Positions 1-14,700 of a stretch of 64,000 nucleotides of DNA are shown here, one piece after another. Each line of letters opens with the position of its first letter. Within the stretch, counting starts at the first letter, position 1. This stretch comes from Lumnitzera littorea (taxonomy: Eukaryota > Streptophyta > Magnoliopsida > Myrtales > Combretaceae). The notes under the pieces were generated by a model, which saw only the letters and a program-made list of their open reading frames with translations, did not search any database and was not told the DNA's origin. The translations under genes were made by a program, and so were the position numbers. The stretch lies in contig JAMXBB010000002.1 in NCBI GenBank assembly GCA_024138015.1, forward strand, positions 10,249,577-10,313,576, written 5' to 3'.

Positions 1-2560
1 GAAAATATCATTTAACATATTCATAATTATATGAATGAAACCTACCAATTCATTCCATGTGGGTTCTAAGATCTATCAAAAAAAAAAAAAAATATTGTTT
101 TGCAAATTCATAATTATATGAAACTCAATGAGAACAGATATCGTAATTAGAAGTGAAAATTATTATAAGAGATTCTGAGATTATGTAAAAACATTTTATA
201 CGTATTTTTTTGTGTTATTGTTGATTTGGGCTTATAAATAGCGAAAATAATAATGAAGATGGATATATAGAATATGCAAATTGATTTCTTGCTAATTAAA
301 AAGAGTAGATATCCCATAAGCATATTCTACAATTTATCATAAACAGTGAGTCCTAGTCTAAAATTTTGAATTCAAGAATCAAATTTGATTTCCTCGTAGC
401 CATCAAATCAAACTATCTTATTGCTCATGCTTTAAACTTGATGATATTAATGAAGTTGTTTGATTTCTAAGTGATTTGAGTGTCAAAATGTAATATAGAA
501 TTAGATGTTCTTCGGTTAAAACTAGAGAGGTGAATTTGGAGATACCATTAAGTGATGATTATGGGATGCTTATATAATGGCTATATAAATCGTTATATGG
601 GCATGCATCATATTGAAGCATAACGGGGAAATAAAGTGGTATTCATTATGATAATATTTTGATCGTTTTCTTAAATAATTGTATGTTTAAATTTAACAAT
701 CTTATAAAACATTCTATCGATATATAAGTTAAAAGGCATACTTATTAATCACATGCTCTTATTCCAAGGTAAGCATACATAAACTTTGGAAATGTGTGTT
801 CTCCTTATATTCTTCTCTAGAATTTTCTATATCTAAGATATTCAAAAATAGAGTTTTACACAAGGTGAGATATGAAGCCAACAATTAATAGCTTTATCCA
901 TATGCACATGCTATACCACCATGCATGCGATTATGAATTTTGAATGAAACAAAGAAGCACCGATAAAAACACATTTCCGATTATTAGTTATTTTAAATGG
1001 AGGGCAATATAGACACAATCACAATCAATAACAGTCCCCTATGTCGATGGCGCCAATGCCAATATCTATATTTCCATATCCATAAAAACCAAAACTGTCT
1101 CGTTTTCTTTATTGGCTGTCAGTAGTCCGATCCATTAACTTTTGGCTACAGTTGCGACTCCCATCTGCGACACATCAACACCTTGCCCATAGCTCTCCCT
1201 ATTCTTATTGGGAACAGTTTTGTCATGTTGGCGACTCGGTTATCTACACCTAAGGTAGCTCAGTGCTTAATGACAAGTCCAATAGGCCAATGGACAATTA
1301 GTCCACAAAGGGTCTATTTTTATTTTCATTCGGAAAAGGTTAGTGTCTAGTTATGCAAATCTAAGTTTATGAAATCCACACTAAAAAGGTAAGAAAGAAC
1401 TTTTTATTCTAATTTGGATTTTGCCATTATTTCAAGGCAGTACTATCCACCCTCCATTTGCACCAAGTTGCCTCCGGTTGGAGTGAGAGATATGATAGAG
1501 GATCTAACGTCCTTGGTTTTGACTGTTACTTAATTTTGAATTAATTAGTTTCTTAGAAATGTATATGTGTTTATGTGGATTTATGTAGTATTGAGGTGCT
1601 TCAATCTACATGCACTAATTAATCTCAGTTCTTACTTGGGGCTAGTTAAGCTTAGTAAGAAGGGATGCATTTAATGCTATGCAAATTGTTTCAACTCTAG
1701 AGATTGTGTTAGTATGTCCTACCAGAAAAGCAAGTGAACATTTTTTTTTTTTTAATTTTCAACCCATTAAATAAATAGTTTCTTTAACCCTTAATGGATT
1801 AAAGTAGATTGGCCTACAAATTAACCTATCTAACCCTTTAAATCCAATAAACTTATTATCCAATATTTCTTCAAATCGTCCTAAAATTAATAGAAAATAG
1901 ATCCATGGTTGATTATTTTCTAAAAAATAAATGATTAAATATTTATGTTAAACTATTTGAAAAAAAAAAAGGTATTGTTCTCTTTTAATAGATTAATATT
2001 AACCCATTTAACCAACTAAATCCAAGCAGTGATGAATTGATAGTTTAATCCATTTAACTTGCCACTCAATAAAAGATTTAATTAGGATAAAAAAAGCTCA
2101 ATTTGCTCATTAAATAAATTAAGCAGGCTAATAGATTTAACCCTAGCCCACCTGATGGTTAGACAATATAAGGTGCATCCGGTCTATTTATATCATCTTG
2201 AATATGTATTAAAATTTTAAATTTTAAGTTTATATTGTGTACCAATCCCTCTTTTTAAGAGTACTTCTTACTATATTTACTTAAAAGAAATATCTATTCC
2301 ATCCTCCTTTTATTTCTGATGAATTTTGATTTGGGTGTTTAGTTATTTACTTCATTTTTCAATCCATAATAACAATTTCATCAAAACTTGCAATTCCTCA
2401 TTTTACCATGACCACCAAACAACAAACCATTGCCGCACACCACCACCATACAACCTTCAACACCACTAGCATCTCTAACTTCTCTTCATTCTTCACTAGT
2501 TTAAAGTATCTAGAAGAATTTTTTTTTTTTGGTTTACTAATGCAAAAGGTTGTGATTTCA
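1..2560. other. Gene-free AT-rich flank
   Basis: No open frame with coding character, splice structure or RNA gene is visible here. The stretch 1740-2160 is rich in TTAACCCATTTAA-like words, which often mark old MITE-type debris, but I could not define ends. A short reading frame opening at 2408 runs into the tandem repeat that follows and has low-complexity His and Phe runs, so I do not treat it as a gene. Confidence 0.6.
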
Positions 2561-2860
2561 GATTTTGGGTATTTTATGGGATCTTCTTGGAAAAGAAGAC
2601 GATTAAAGTGTCAATCTTTTCGGTTTACAAGTCCAAATTGTATGGGTGTTGTATTAGATTCTGGGTACTGTATGGTATCGTATGGAATCTTTTTGGAAAA
2701 GAAGATGATTAAAGTTTCCATCTTTTCGGTTTGCCAGTCCAAATTGCATAGGTATTGTATTGGATTATGGGTATTTTACGGTATTGCATGGGATTTTGGA
2801 TTTTGGGGTTTTTTATCATCAAAGTTTGGATCTTTTCGGGAAAGAAGATGATTAACATGG
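2561..2860. repeat. Three-unit tandem repeat, period about 100 bp
   Basis: Three successive units start at about 2561, 2657 and 2763, each opening with GATT(T/C/A)(T)GGGTA. They share the cores TGGAAAAGAAGA.GATTAAAG and ATCTTTTCGGTTT. Periods are 96 and 106 bp. The third unit is the most diverged. A 147-codon frame happens to cross the array, but its residue composition looks random. Confidence 0.75.
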
Positions 2861-3069
2861 TGAGGATGAATCTTGAGTTATGGAATCCGATGACTGCAAG
2901 TAGATTAGATTTGATGGACTCTGGATGTGATGGAATCTGATGACTGTAAAGAGATGTATGGCGAGTTTAAAGAAGAATATTAGGGTCCGTGCCGTGGAAG
3001 AAGCAGCTGTCGTTGGTGAGGAACCGGATAAGACAATGGGTTTACGCAAAAGAAAAAAGATCGACTGAT

Positions 3070-3445
3070 TTAAGGCTGTACATGGCCCAGTTAAAGGCCT
3101 CAAACTCAATCCAAATCGAAAAACTCAAAATTGAGTTTTAATTTATAAAACTCAACTTGATTTAAAATAAAACTCGATAAGCTTAAACTCGAGTTTAATC
3201 AAGTTAAACTCATCTAAACTCAATAATCTTAAAATATATTATAAAATTAATTAAAATAATAATATTTAAATTTGACTTAAAGCTCCAATAGTATTCAAAA
3301 TTAACTTGAGTTCAATTAAGCTTACAATTTTATCAAGCCAAGCATCACAAAACTCAAGCTCGAAATCAACTCGATTGCACAAGTAAATGTCAACCCAATC
3401 TTGAGTAACTTGCAAAAGTGCTTGTCTCATTTACACCTTTAGACT
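3070..3445. repeat. CTCGAG-rich dispersed repeat, copy 1
   Basis: The block is dense in AACTCAA, CTCGA and CTTGAG words and ends near a CATTTACACC motif. The same composition and word order recur at 39.9-40.3 kb and 45.76-46.15 kb. The copy at 39.9 kb has inverted ends of the type GGGTGTA..TCGA / TCGA..TATACCCC, which suggests a TIR element (hAT-like MITE by resemblance). The exact ends of this copy are uncertain. Confidence 0.5.
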
Positions 3446-3744
3446 GAATTATTAGCTATCGTGAATAAGAAAACAAGATGAGGGCAATTTAGTTATTTAA
3501 TTTGTATTACATATCTATTCCTTAGTTTTTTTTTTTTTTTTTCAATTGAACAACATAATAATTGTTATGGCCCATTTTCTAATGAACTAGAATTCCATTT
3601 CCCTTTTATTTTACTCAACAGGTGAATCGGTCCATATTGTGTTCACAAATTACATGACTAGAATATAGGTTGTCTTTTTTTTTTATCAAAACAAGTATCT
3701 CATCGGGGGAGAATCCAAGATTTATATGCAAGAGAGTAGGCATG

Positions 3745-3801
3745 CCATTATATATATATTTATATATATATATATGTATGTATGTATATGTACATATATA
3801 A
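3745..3801. repeat. TA / TATG microsatellite
   Basis: Alternating TA runs merge into TATG repeats. Simple sequence with no associated gene. Confidence 0.85.
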
Positions 3802-3864
3802 AAGAAGAGCAAAATCATGAAGATAACGATAAAAATTTCACAACTTATTGAAATAGAAAGAGAA

Positions 3865-4330
3865 TAGACTATTAATTGTTACTTTTCTATTACCCTATTT
3901 ACTTGAAAAATTAGTTTAAAATTTTAATTCTCAGAATTTTTCTATTCTTACTCTATTGAGCATGATTTTTTCCCAAGAAAATGTGACAAATTTTATTACT
4001 TTTATAAAAAGTTCAAATGGTATAACCATTATACCTTCATTGATATGCAATTTAATAACTTTTGGCTATTTTCAAAAATAACCGAATAATAACTAAATGG
4101 GGGTAAGCTGGTATTTTTAGTTATATTTCTAATTAAATAGTGTAATTAATGAGCTAAAATAAATACTAGAATAAATATTCTCTACAATAAAAATTTATAT
4201 AAAATAAACACTGAAATAGAAATTTTTAACGTATTCCCAATAATAGTCATTCCTTATGCATCATTTTTTTTTCATTTCAAATCTATTCCAATTTTAGGCC
4301 AAAAAAAAAAAAGAAAAGAATCCGTTTCAT
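3865..4330 (+). mobile_element. MITE-like element, family M, copy 1
   Basis: About 470 bp that align by eye with 5700-6260 and with the reverse strand of 61425-61940. Shared landmarks in order are TTACC.TATTTAC, AAAAGTTCAAAT..TATA/ATGACCATTATA, AATTAATGAG, AATAAATACTAGAATAAATATT and ACTGAAATAGAAAT, ending near a TCTATTCCAATTTTA motif. There is no coding capacity. Superfamily and target duplication were not resolved. Confidence 0.55.
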
Positions 4331-5699
4331 TCTAGAAAACAAATGATTCTATTAAGTCTCTTACGAGACCGTGCCGCTGCGGTAATTATAATCATAACTA
4401 GCTTCTTCTTCTTCTTCTTCTTTTTTCCATCAACAAAATCCTCAATTTTCAATCTCAAAAGCTATAACTTCAAAAAATGTTACTATGCTTTTTCATCAAA
4501 TTTTTCATACTCAAATAAATTTTTACTTAAAACAAATCTTTTTATTATCATCCATACATTATCCACAGATTTGTATTCCAAATGTTAGGTAATTTAATTA
4601 GAAGTAAAAGACACTACAAGGACCGAGCTAAAAGCACCCTCTTGTATTATCAACCTCGGAAAGGCCAAAGCAAATGCATGATAGCATGTATTAAAAGGCA
4701 ACGATAATGGGATTATAGGACATTCCACAAGGAGAACGTTGGTGGGTCTAAAATGTATGAACTCTATAATTCGATTGGACTTATTAATAACCTGGACCAC
4801 ATGTACTAATCAATAGGAATATAAATTGATATTAGAGACTTGGGAGCAGTTACTTAACTCACCTACTTCTTCAACAAAGATGACGACAGAATTTATAAAA
4901 TATGGAAACTGTACGCCATAAATTCAGGTGAATTTTCAGCAATTCAAATCCTTTATCATATTTTTATCATAAAAAAAAAAAAAAAACAGTTAGGAATATG
5001 ATATTTACACATCCGGTAAGGATAGTTGTATATCGAAGGGAAAAAGAAAAAGCGTGAAATATACGAATATCATTTTTAGGTTTGCAAATATGAAATATCA
5101 TATCCAACAATAAAGTATAAACATCTATTTTCCCCTTCTTGTCCTTTCAAATACCTACGATGCCTGTATAAAAAATTTTAGAAGAGTTTCAAATGGTTTA
5201 GAATTAATTATAAAATGATTATATAACTCGATTAAACAATATAGCTATAAAACAATATAAGTTTAATTTCTTGATTTTATTTTGCATGGAAGTAAAATTT
5301 TATGGGCTCATATTACTATGCTTTTATAGGAAATTATGGTGAAAAAAGGGGAAAAAAAAAATTACCGCTACCTGTTCTACTCCGTCAATTGTATGCTTGT
5401 ATTAAAAAATTATATGTTACATGAGATATAGGATGTGAAGTTAAGTGAGAAGTAGCTTTTGGTGGGGTTTGGCAGGTGAAGTATACAAGCAGTATAATAA
5501 TATTAAAAAAGAAAATAAAAAAAACGGAGAGAAGTAAATTCATGCTTTTTAAAGGATTGGTTGAAGAAGAAAACTCCTTTTATTTCACCTCTTTTGAGGA
5601 TCCAACGTCGTTTACTTGAGTCATCTAAGTTTTGTGATAATCACTGACCCCATAGTTATTTCGAGATAATAGTGAGGAAATATATTAATCATTTCCCTC
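4331..5699. other. Gene-free interval between two MITE-like copies
   Basis: A CTT run at 4401-4423 and poly-A stretches are the only clear features. Short open frames here are low-complexity and show no domain or splice pattern. Confidence 0.6.
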
Positions 5700-6260
5700 C
5701 AATCTTTTATTACCTTATTTACATATGAAAATTGATAAGAAACCTCAGTTCACAAGGATATTTTTAGTCTTATATCATTGGAAATAGATATTATCTAAAA
5801 CAGAATACAACATTTAATTTCTTTTGTAGAGGGAATAGAAAAGTTCAAATAATATGACCATTATATCTTCGTTAAAACTGCAATTAAGTAACTTTTAATA
5901 ATTTTAAAAATAACAGAACAGATATTTTAACTTCAAAAATTACATTCATTAATATTATAATTTCCTTTATTTTTAAATGTTTAATTATCATTGATATTTA
6001 TTAATCTATGCAATGTGTTAGTACTATTGAATCTTTTTTTACAAAATAGAGCTAAACCGTTATGTTTAATATATTCTCGACTTAATACTATAATTAATGA
6101 GTTTGAATAAATACTAGAATAAATATTATCCACAATAAAAATTTAAACAAAATACATATTGAAATAGAAATATTTAACCCATTACTAATAATAATCATTT
6201 TCAAGATATTTTTTTTTTCCCTTTTTAATCCATTCCATTTTAGAAAGTAATTGAGAGTTA
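5700..6260 (+). mobile_element. MITE-like element, family M, copy 2
   Basis: Same landmarks and order as copy 1, including AATTAATGAGTTTG, AATAAATACTAGAATAAATATT and ATTGAAATAGAAATATTTAA. It is slightly longer because of an AT-rich internal stretch around 5930-6060. Non-coding. Confidence 0.55.
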
Positions 6261-7392
6261 CGGGTAAATATTGGTTTAACAATATTGGTAAAAACAAGGA
6301 TTATTTTCCTGCTGTTTGGTATGGTTTTCAAGACAAGAAGTTCGGGGTGCTGTTACCAGTCAAGCAAAATGGATGTTGGAGTTCCACCAATGATGTTGAG
6401 TAGAGATCGTGGTAGTTGGTTACCAAACAACATTATTAAATAATTTCGAGTTTTTTACACATTAAACACATCGACATTCAACTATTCCATCAATTAATTT
6501 AATTAAAAATTAATTAAAAGCCGACCCTCAACTTTATCTCAAAACAGAAGGTAAACGACGTGGCAACATCTCAACGGATTGGCGTATAGTGAAAGCGTGG
6601 GCCGCTCGCAGGAGAAGTTAGGCCCACACACGCAAGCGGCATTTGCAGGGCTTACCAGCCACCGGTTCTTCCGGTTTAAAGCTTGGGAGAAAGACGAGAG
6701 AAAGCCTTTGGAAAAGAAAATGATAAACCCTTTCCATCTTGGATGTATTTTTTTTTTTCAATTAAATTTCATCTTATATACATGAAAATTTACCTAGTAA
6801 TGCTTTGTACAATTTTATTTTCGTTTTTAATACCTTACATATATTTTATCTCTTTCTATCACTATATATCATTGCATTACGTGATAGCTTCCCCAATTAG
6901 TCTACAATAATCAAGTTAATAAAATTAGCACGAAGATATTCAAATAAATTATATGAAAAAATTTAATTAAAATTTGTAGAAAATTAAAAAAAAAAAAAAA
7001 GAAAGAAAACTGACCCCCTCTAGCTATTCTTGAGCCTTTGACAACTAAAAGTTTAATTATATATGATTTTAAATTTCAAACTTCAAGTGTAAACTCAAAA
7101 CATACATAAAGTTTAGATAGTGATCATAACATTATCTTATTTCCATTCAATTCCTTTCCTAATTTTGTTTAAGCTTATCAATTGCTTATCAATTGGAAAT
7201 TGATAATTTTAACAATTTATTCTCCTACGTATTATCTAATATATCAAGAAAGATGTAATGGAGTTTTTTTGTTTTTTCCAAACAAATATTTCCATTGATA
7301 TTAACTAAAATGTGAATTGATATAAGATAATGTTAAACTTTAAAGTGAATAATCTAGTAGCCTTTGAAGGGATAATGGGGGATTTAACCATT
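6261..7392. other. Gene-free interval
   Basis: A locally GC-richer patch at about 6550-6710 gives a 68-codon open frame, but I recognise nothing in it and see no splice context. The rest is AT-rich with no signal I can name. Confidence 0.55.
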
Positions 7393-10300
7393 AGTCATGT
7401 TGCGCCCCGAACAAAAGGAATCATAATAGTTCTGCTGTATAAACTATTTTAAAATAAAAGTTAACTTTATAGCTACTGTCATAGATACAGTTTACACAAA
7501 GCGTGCACAACTTAACCAGTTTGAAATATCCGTTCTGATACCTATTAATAACCAAACATGTGATAAAGCTTTACAAAATACCTGTTCTATACAACCTATC
7601 GTCTCATACCATAATAATATTTATACAAACGTTCTACATCTAAAGTTAAAGTTTACAATCAGAGTTTATTAAAAATTATAAATTTTGCAGTTTATATACG
7701 ATAAGTTAAGAAACTAGTGGGCATCCTAAAGAATTCCTAATTAATTTCCTCAAAACTCAAAAAAAGTCAAAAACTCAGGTTCAATTGATTCCCCGTTCAT
7801 CACTTTCCCAAACAACAGCACACTAACCTTGGGGCGATAGTATCGGAACATCTTGATCCTTACTGAGCACTTGCAAAAAAGTCTATGAGGATGTGAGCAT
7901 AATTAGCTCAGCACATGAGACGGAGTCAAAATAGTACTATACAATCACAAACAAGGTTATTAATTATGATAAAATGAAATGCAATCAATCAAATGAAATA
8001 TTATACAATATTATCCAATCTACTGTGAGGTTAGAGAAATTACATCCACTCCAACCCAAATTAAGGAGTTTTGTCGCAACTCAAGTCAAACCAAACTCGG
8101 GCTTTGCTGCGATCTCTTCGCCTGTCACTTAGTTCAACTAAGGAAAGGGAAAGGGTCATTTCAGCTATCTTCATTGAAGGAAGTCGGTATTTGGCCTAAC
8201 ACTCTTAATCGTTTCCTCTAATAGGTGTTATGCATATCCAGTTTCATTTTAATCGAATAGAGTTAGTGTTAATCAAAGGTGACCAAATAAGTTTATATAA
8301 TATAAAAATAATACGAACATGCAAAACAGCGTATCAAGGAGTTTAACTCCTATCACAACCGAATATCATACACACACACAGTATGCGCACAGTTAGCTAA
8401 CTACAAACACAGTCAGAAGTACTCTTGCGTCTCCGGATACTTTGATACAGTATCTCAATAGGCAGTGAAGCCACAATCCCAACTTACTTATTTAGACACT
8501 CACTACAACTAACTCGAGTTGTCAACCGTCTTTGTACTTAAAGATCCTATTTATACAAAAAACCTAAATTCAGTCTTCGTAATAATTACGAAAATATTAA
8601 GATTTGATCTAAAACGGTGTTATATATATATATAATATATATATCGAGTTAAGTTGTTAATTGTTGATACCATACATCATCTATATTATTATGTATTATA
8701 TATCATTTCAATCACATCAAAACGTACTTTCAATTTATTAAATCATGTTTTAATCTTGGTAGGGTTACCGAAATATGTATATTCTAGAATATGATGGAGT
8801 TTTAGGTTACATTGCCTAATATTGTTCAATTTTAATAAAATTAGTGTCGTTGAATTCATACAGACCTAATGACATGCTTTACGAGTCATATTCTTAGAGA
8901 CAACTTTTAATAGGTAATTTGAGTTTTTAATACAATTATACGTATCTATATAAATATTATCGTATTATACGTAATTTACGTTATTAAATTGTGTTTTACC
9001 TAATTTGTCTACATAACATTATAATATAAGTATTATCTAACCATAATATACCTATAATGTATCCCGATCAGAAAACATCAATAAATATATTAAATATACA
9101 CTTTTAATCCAATCTGATCGGCAATCTCATATATAGTTTTTATTTAATTATTTAATTTATTTTAACTTATTCTTACCAAAAATATGTCCTGACTTGTAAA
9201 TTAAGTTATTTTACTAAATAAATTCTTAATAAATAGTTCAGGTTACCAAATAATTCTCCAAAAATTTTTATAGACTCCTAAAAATATGGGGAATTCTGTT
9301 ATCACTTGGTTTCAAGTTTTCAACATATCGCCTATATATTCATATTTATAATTTTACCCCTAAATTATTCAATTATGATTTTTTTACATCGAATTAATTT
9401 CAATCTGACCCAACATTGTTATTATTCACTAGAGATCAGTATAGATCCATTTCATCAATTAATTTCATACTTTCCTATTTAATTCATAATTCTAGTCTAT
9501 TTTCGAGCTATTTTTAGGCTAAAAAATGCAATAAATATTAAAAATATTCAAATCAAAATTCAAGCTACATAGCAATTATCTATATATCATACACATCCTA
9601 CACAAAAATTTTCAGCTAAAAACATTATCATTTAGTACATTTATTTTACAATTCCAATTTCGGATAAATAGTAGATTCCTTAAGAAAATATATTACATAT
9701 TATGAATTTTTCAAAAATAAAAATATCACATGAAAGCATGTTCAAAATAACCTAAGTACAATTTTTTTCAAAAATTTCTGAGTGGTTTAGGCATTTTTTT
9801 ATAAATTAATGAAAAACAAGATAGAGAATCAACTTAGCTATTCTTTGGATCTCCAGTAGCCAATAGTGGTTGGGGGTGTGTTGGACAGCCTAGGCATGGT
9901 GGTAACTGATGGTGGCTAGTTGGGCTCCACAACAGAATCAGGATAGGTTCGGGTTCTGTCCTAGTACAAATTTCCCCCTGTTTTTCTTATTTTCTTTCTA
10001 TTTACAAAAAAAAAAATTCTTGAATTTTTTTCCTAAGCAACTTGGTTCCTAAAGCATCTAATCTAATGTTAGGGACCCTATATATATAAGTTAGGAGTCG
10101 GTTGCAGCATTTAGATTTTCTTTTAATTTTTTTCCTTTGTTTTTCCCCATAAATGAGTAGGAGGTGTCTCAATTGGGTACAATTGCTCTTGAATCAACAT
10201 TGATCAATTTCCAAGGCTTGCCACGGTGATTCTCTAGAATTTCCAGCCGCACTTTAAGTTATTTAGATGAGATTTGATATTATTTGTAGCAATTTAGATA

Positions 10301-10846
10301 TATTTTATTAAGATTTAATTATTTATTAATATATGAGTATATATTCCATGTATATATCATGTATAATATATAACTATACTCATATAATTAAGTTTCTAAC
10401 ATATCTTTTATTTTTAGGATATGTTCTCTTCATTACTCGCATGAATTCAACACAATATATATATAGAATTATGTAAACTATGGTTAATTTACAAGTATAA
10501 TTATTATTTATATCGGGTATACTCATAAAAATATGTATATATTCATATAGTAAATTATACTATATTGCTTTATTTTATAGCTCAATTAACTTATCTTTAA
10601 GTTCTCATTACAATCCGAGCTTGAGCTTAGGGGTTCTAAGCATTATCATACTATATCAAATAACCCTACTTGTAAAGGTAAAATTGGGATTTTAGGTCAC
10701 TATTTCAAAAATCTAACTTCATTATGTTACTTTGTCTAACTTTTCTATCTTAATCATAAAGTTTGGACTCAATTGAATAACTTTTTTTAGTACCCCTAAA
10801 TTTAAGCTCGATTATCCTAAACACAATTTTAAGAACTTACAAGTCA
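7393..10846 (-). mobile_element. Solo LTR with 5-bp target duplication (family L, copy 1)
   Basis: On the minus strand the element runs from 10841 (TGTAAGTTCTTAAAATTG) to 7398 (ending GGGGCGCAACA), with TG..CA ends, 3444 bp. It is flanked by a perfect 5-bp duplication AGTCA at 7393-7397 and 10842-10846. The start end aligns with copy 2 of the family (shared CTAACTTTT, AAAGTTTG, CCTAAATTTAAG words in plus orientation). The reverse complement of a family motif, CTTAGTCGAACTAAGTGATAGG-like, lies at about 8125. No gag or pol coding is seen, so this is a solo LTR. Lineage (a long-LTR Ty3/gypsy such as Del/Tekay is possible) is inference. Confidence 0.8.
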
Positions 10847-11797
10847 TAAGACTACATTCTTCTTCTTAGAAGGAGTTAAAAGAGCAAAGAAACTTAAGTG
10901 AATAAAATTCTTACAATTATGGTGCAATATTATTAGAAAAGCCCTAGCTAGTTTAGTGTATCGAAGCAAAAAATCATAATTTTGTACATGGATTTTAGTA
11001 TGGTAAGTGGCAAGTGTAATTGGTGTCATTACAAAATCTTGAGCTTGTGACATGTTATTCCCTATTTTCACTTAAACTTTTATATTTGGAATTACTTTCC
11101 TAATCATAATTTCTTATAGGCGTTAATCTTATTTTAAAGCCAAATTACATTATAGGCTTTAATTGTACTGATTATATTATTATCTAAATTATGGAGGGTC
11201 AACGTATAAATAGACAAATTTCCATATAAGTAAGAAATTAGAATTGTAAAGTGAAATTAAGATTGTTAAATCAAGTTAAAAAATTCTTAGATTATTTTTC
11301 GTTGATAAAAGATTTTCCTAAAGATCTAACAGGCTTAGATCAATCTCTTCAAAGGCTAGGTTAAGCTATTTCAACCCAATCCGACCTACTTTGATTGATT
11401 AATCTCAAGTCCAAATAATTGCTTTAAGGACAATGTCTCACTACAACCTAACAGTCAGCTCAAATGCATACCTTTGATAAGAGGTTGGACTGAATAGGGA
11501 AAGCTCAAAATAGGTTAGAACTAAGACTTTAAAAGTAAAGCCTTCAATGTCTAAGTCAACAAACCTTGGCTTTGATGTTTAAACATTTAAATTATGATAA
11601 AGGGTACGAACTATTCGATGGTTACTATATCTAGTAATCGCCAGCTAACTTAATTCCTTAAAATCTAAACATGGTCCAAGTAGTTAATTTGACGTGTGAT
11701 TAGCAATTCAATTGCCATCCCAAAACAATTATACCGATACTCTATAAATAGGACAGTAAGCGTTACAAGTAATCCTCTTAGATTCTCCTTACTCTCA
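10847..11797. other. Gene-free interval between two solo LTRs
   Basis: AT-rich sequence between the two LTR insertions. I see no coding exon. A CTCTATAAATAGG box at about 11739 resembles a TATA element but leads into no gene. Confidence 0.55.
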
Positions 11798-14700
11798 CAC
11801 TCTGTTATATCCCAGCATAGTATAGAATGTACCATCACACAGGAATATCTATTTATACTTGATATAAGTTCTATTTATAATAAAAGAGTACTACAATGGA
11901 GTTCAACTTAACACCTACTTATACAAAAGATTACATCTGACAAACTTAACCAAATAAAAAATACAATAATTTTTTTTTTCTTATATGTACAGATCCTTTT
12001 AGAACTAAGAACAAAATACAACAAAATTTCTTTAGCTGACTCCATTTTACACACTCTCAAAAGACTTTTTCCCCCAATTGATGCTGCTTCACCAATTCTC
12101 TTTATAACTTGAAGATACACAAGTATCCTCTCAGCTCTCTATGAGCTAAGTGAGAATGGATAAAACAAAACATAGGACACATATAACATACATTCAAAAA
12201 GATCAATATTACAAGACATTCAATCTCATGATCCGAATTATCAATACAAACTGTTTATATAGAAAATCCGTGCTATGCTCATACATGTGATATGCATCAG
12301 TACCAATATCCTATACTTTTTCAATTCCTCATCCGATTAGTCAATATAGCCAGGCATCTGGATACAACGTCTAGGAATCTAAAGCAACAAGAAGCTACCT
12401 GGGAGTAAGAACCTTAACAAAAACCACCTACTGTAATTTGAAAATCCAATATATAATTGGTCACATAATGTGGCAAGAATAAGTTTAGCAATGCAGTCTA
12501 TATGCTCCAAAGCTAACATAGCAATTTTCAAGCTTTCAAAAACTCGACCTATAGGTCCTTTCATGCCATGCCAGGAATGTTATGAACAATACAATAGTCC
12601 AGTATCAAGCACAAACCTCAAGTTCCACATTATGATCAATTCAACTATCTCAACTTCAGTTTTGTTTCTCATCTTTATATTACATTTTTTTGCATAGAGC
12701 TCACTTGGACGAACACCTTAAAGAACAGTTTAGTGTCCAAGGTTTTTCAAACAAAAATATATATTAATGAATCAATTATATACAAGGAAACATTTCACTT
12801 TTTCAACACACATTCAACAGAATCAAGTATCCAAGCAATCCAGCATGTCATTACAATTCAAAACACAATTCACTTTAAGTCAAGTACATACAAGTCTACT
12901 TGCATAAAAATAAAAATATCCACTTACCCGAGCTCGACAGTAGCATAAAATCCTAAGCTTTACAATGTAGTTGTTCCTTACCTATCATATCTAGAAAAAT
13001 ACACATATACCCCAAATCAACTACGAAGTTAATACTAAGTTCTTATGCGTTTTCATTATTACACTTCCAAACTTAATCCAATTGTATCTTATTTATTTCT
13101 TATCCGATTTTAGTAAAATTTATATCATCGCAATCGTTATTTTGAGTACTATTAAGATATCTTAAGAATCATAACTAACCAATATTTCCAAATATCCAAA
13201 AATACTCTTTTGTGTTACCGATTCAACTGTATGTTATTATAACCTCGTAACTAACTCAATTAAATCCTAAATCTAAATTAAAAGTCATAAAATTCCTCAT
13301 TCCCCAAGTTAGCCAGCATTCATTATGTACTCCAAAATACTAATCCTTTGCATATTTAACAAATATCACATTAGTACTAATTACCATATCATATATTAAG
13401 CTAATATATAAGTTTATATTATGAAAATACATAATAAATAGTATACGAGCCCGATTCATTCCATGAAAAATCCTATAGACTCGCAAAAATACGCAGTTTC
13501 ATTATTGACCATGAATTATATTAAAATAACTATTATATATTTTTATGAAAATAGCGATTTTAACTCAAAATTAGCAAAAATTAAGCGAATAAGTGAATTT
13601 AATCACAAAATAAAATTCAAGTGTCCCAAATATCATTATGAACATCCAAAAATCATAATATATAGGGCTCATACTTTGATTTTGTTAAAAAATAATTAAT
13701 TTACTAAAACAATGAAATTGCTAGTTTTATTCAAAATAATTACAATAAATAATAAACATAATTATTTTAAAAAATTATTATTACTGCAATTAAATACATA
13801 ATATTGAGTATGTCACGTACAAATTTTCAACTTGAAAGAACATTATTTACTATTTCTAAAATTTAATTCAATTTTTGTCCAAACAAAGCCATTTCTTAAG
13901 GAACTTATATTTCAAATAATTTTTTCACTAAAATAAAATTATTACATTATTCTACACATAAAATAACTTTAAAAAACCAAGTTTTATAATTAAATAATAT
14001 CATTTGTTATTTTTAGAAAAATTACAAAGTTTCCACCGAAAATTTGGTTCACTTGGACCGGCCGCCTCCAACCACCTAACTTTATCGGAACACCTCCTTT
14101 AATGGAGCTTTCTTTGACCCTAAATGGCCACCATAAGTGGACACCAATAGCTTATTGAACCAGCCTAATCAAATTTTGTACACTGTTTTTACTCTATTTT
14201 TTTTTATATTTTTTTTCTAATTTGTTTTGAAATTTTATTTGATTGATTTTCTATTTTTTTTTTACTTCCAAAATGTTATTTTTAAAGTTTACAAGTCCTA
14301 TTTATATTTTCCAAATGAATAAGAATTTATAAAAATTGGAAATGTAACTTACACATGTCATTTTTTTTTTTTTCAATGCATAAGGTATCATTTCCTCATT
14401 TCTTTGCTTTTGACTCATCATCTAAATTAATCCTAAGCCGCCACATAAGTATGATGTCTCATCCTTGCATTTTTTATATTAATTAACCTTATTCAAATAA
14501 TAATTTCTTATTATATATGTGTATTTAATACAAATAATGCATGTTCTATGTGAATACATATATAATTCAACTTCATTTAGTATTTTTATAAGTTAAATAA
14601 CTTATCTCTAATATCCCATTATATCTAAATGCTCAAATTTCACATTTTCAATATTTATTGACTTTAGTAATAAATTGACATTTTCTTAAATTAATAATTT

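Noticed and set aside
2408..2851. 147-codon open frame as a gene
   Set aside because: It runs through a tandem repeat, has His and Phe homopolymers and no recognisable domain or promoter.
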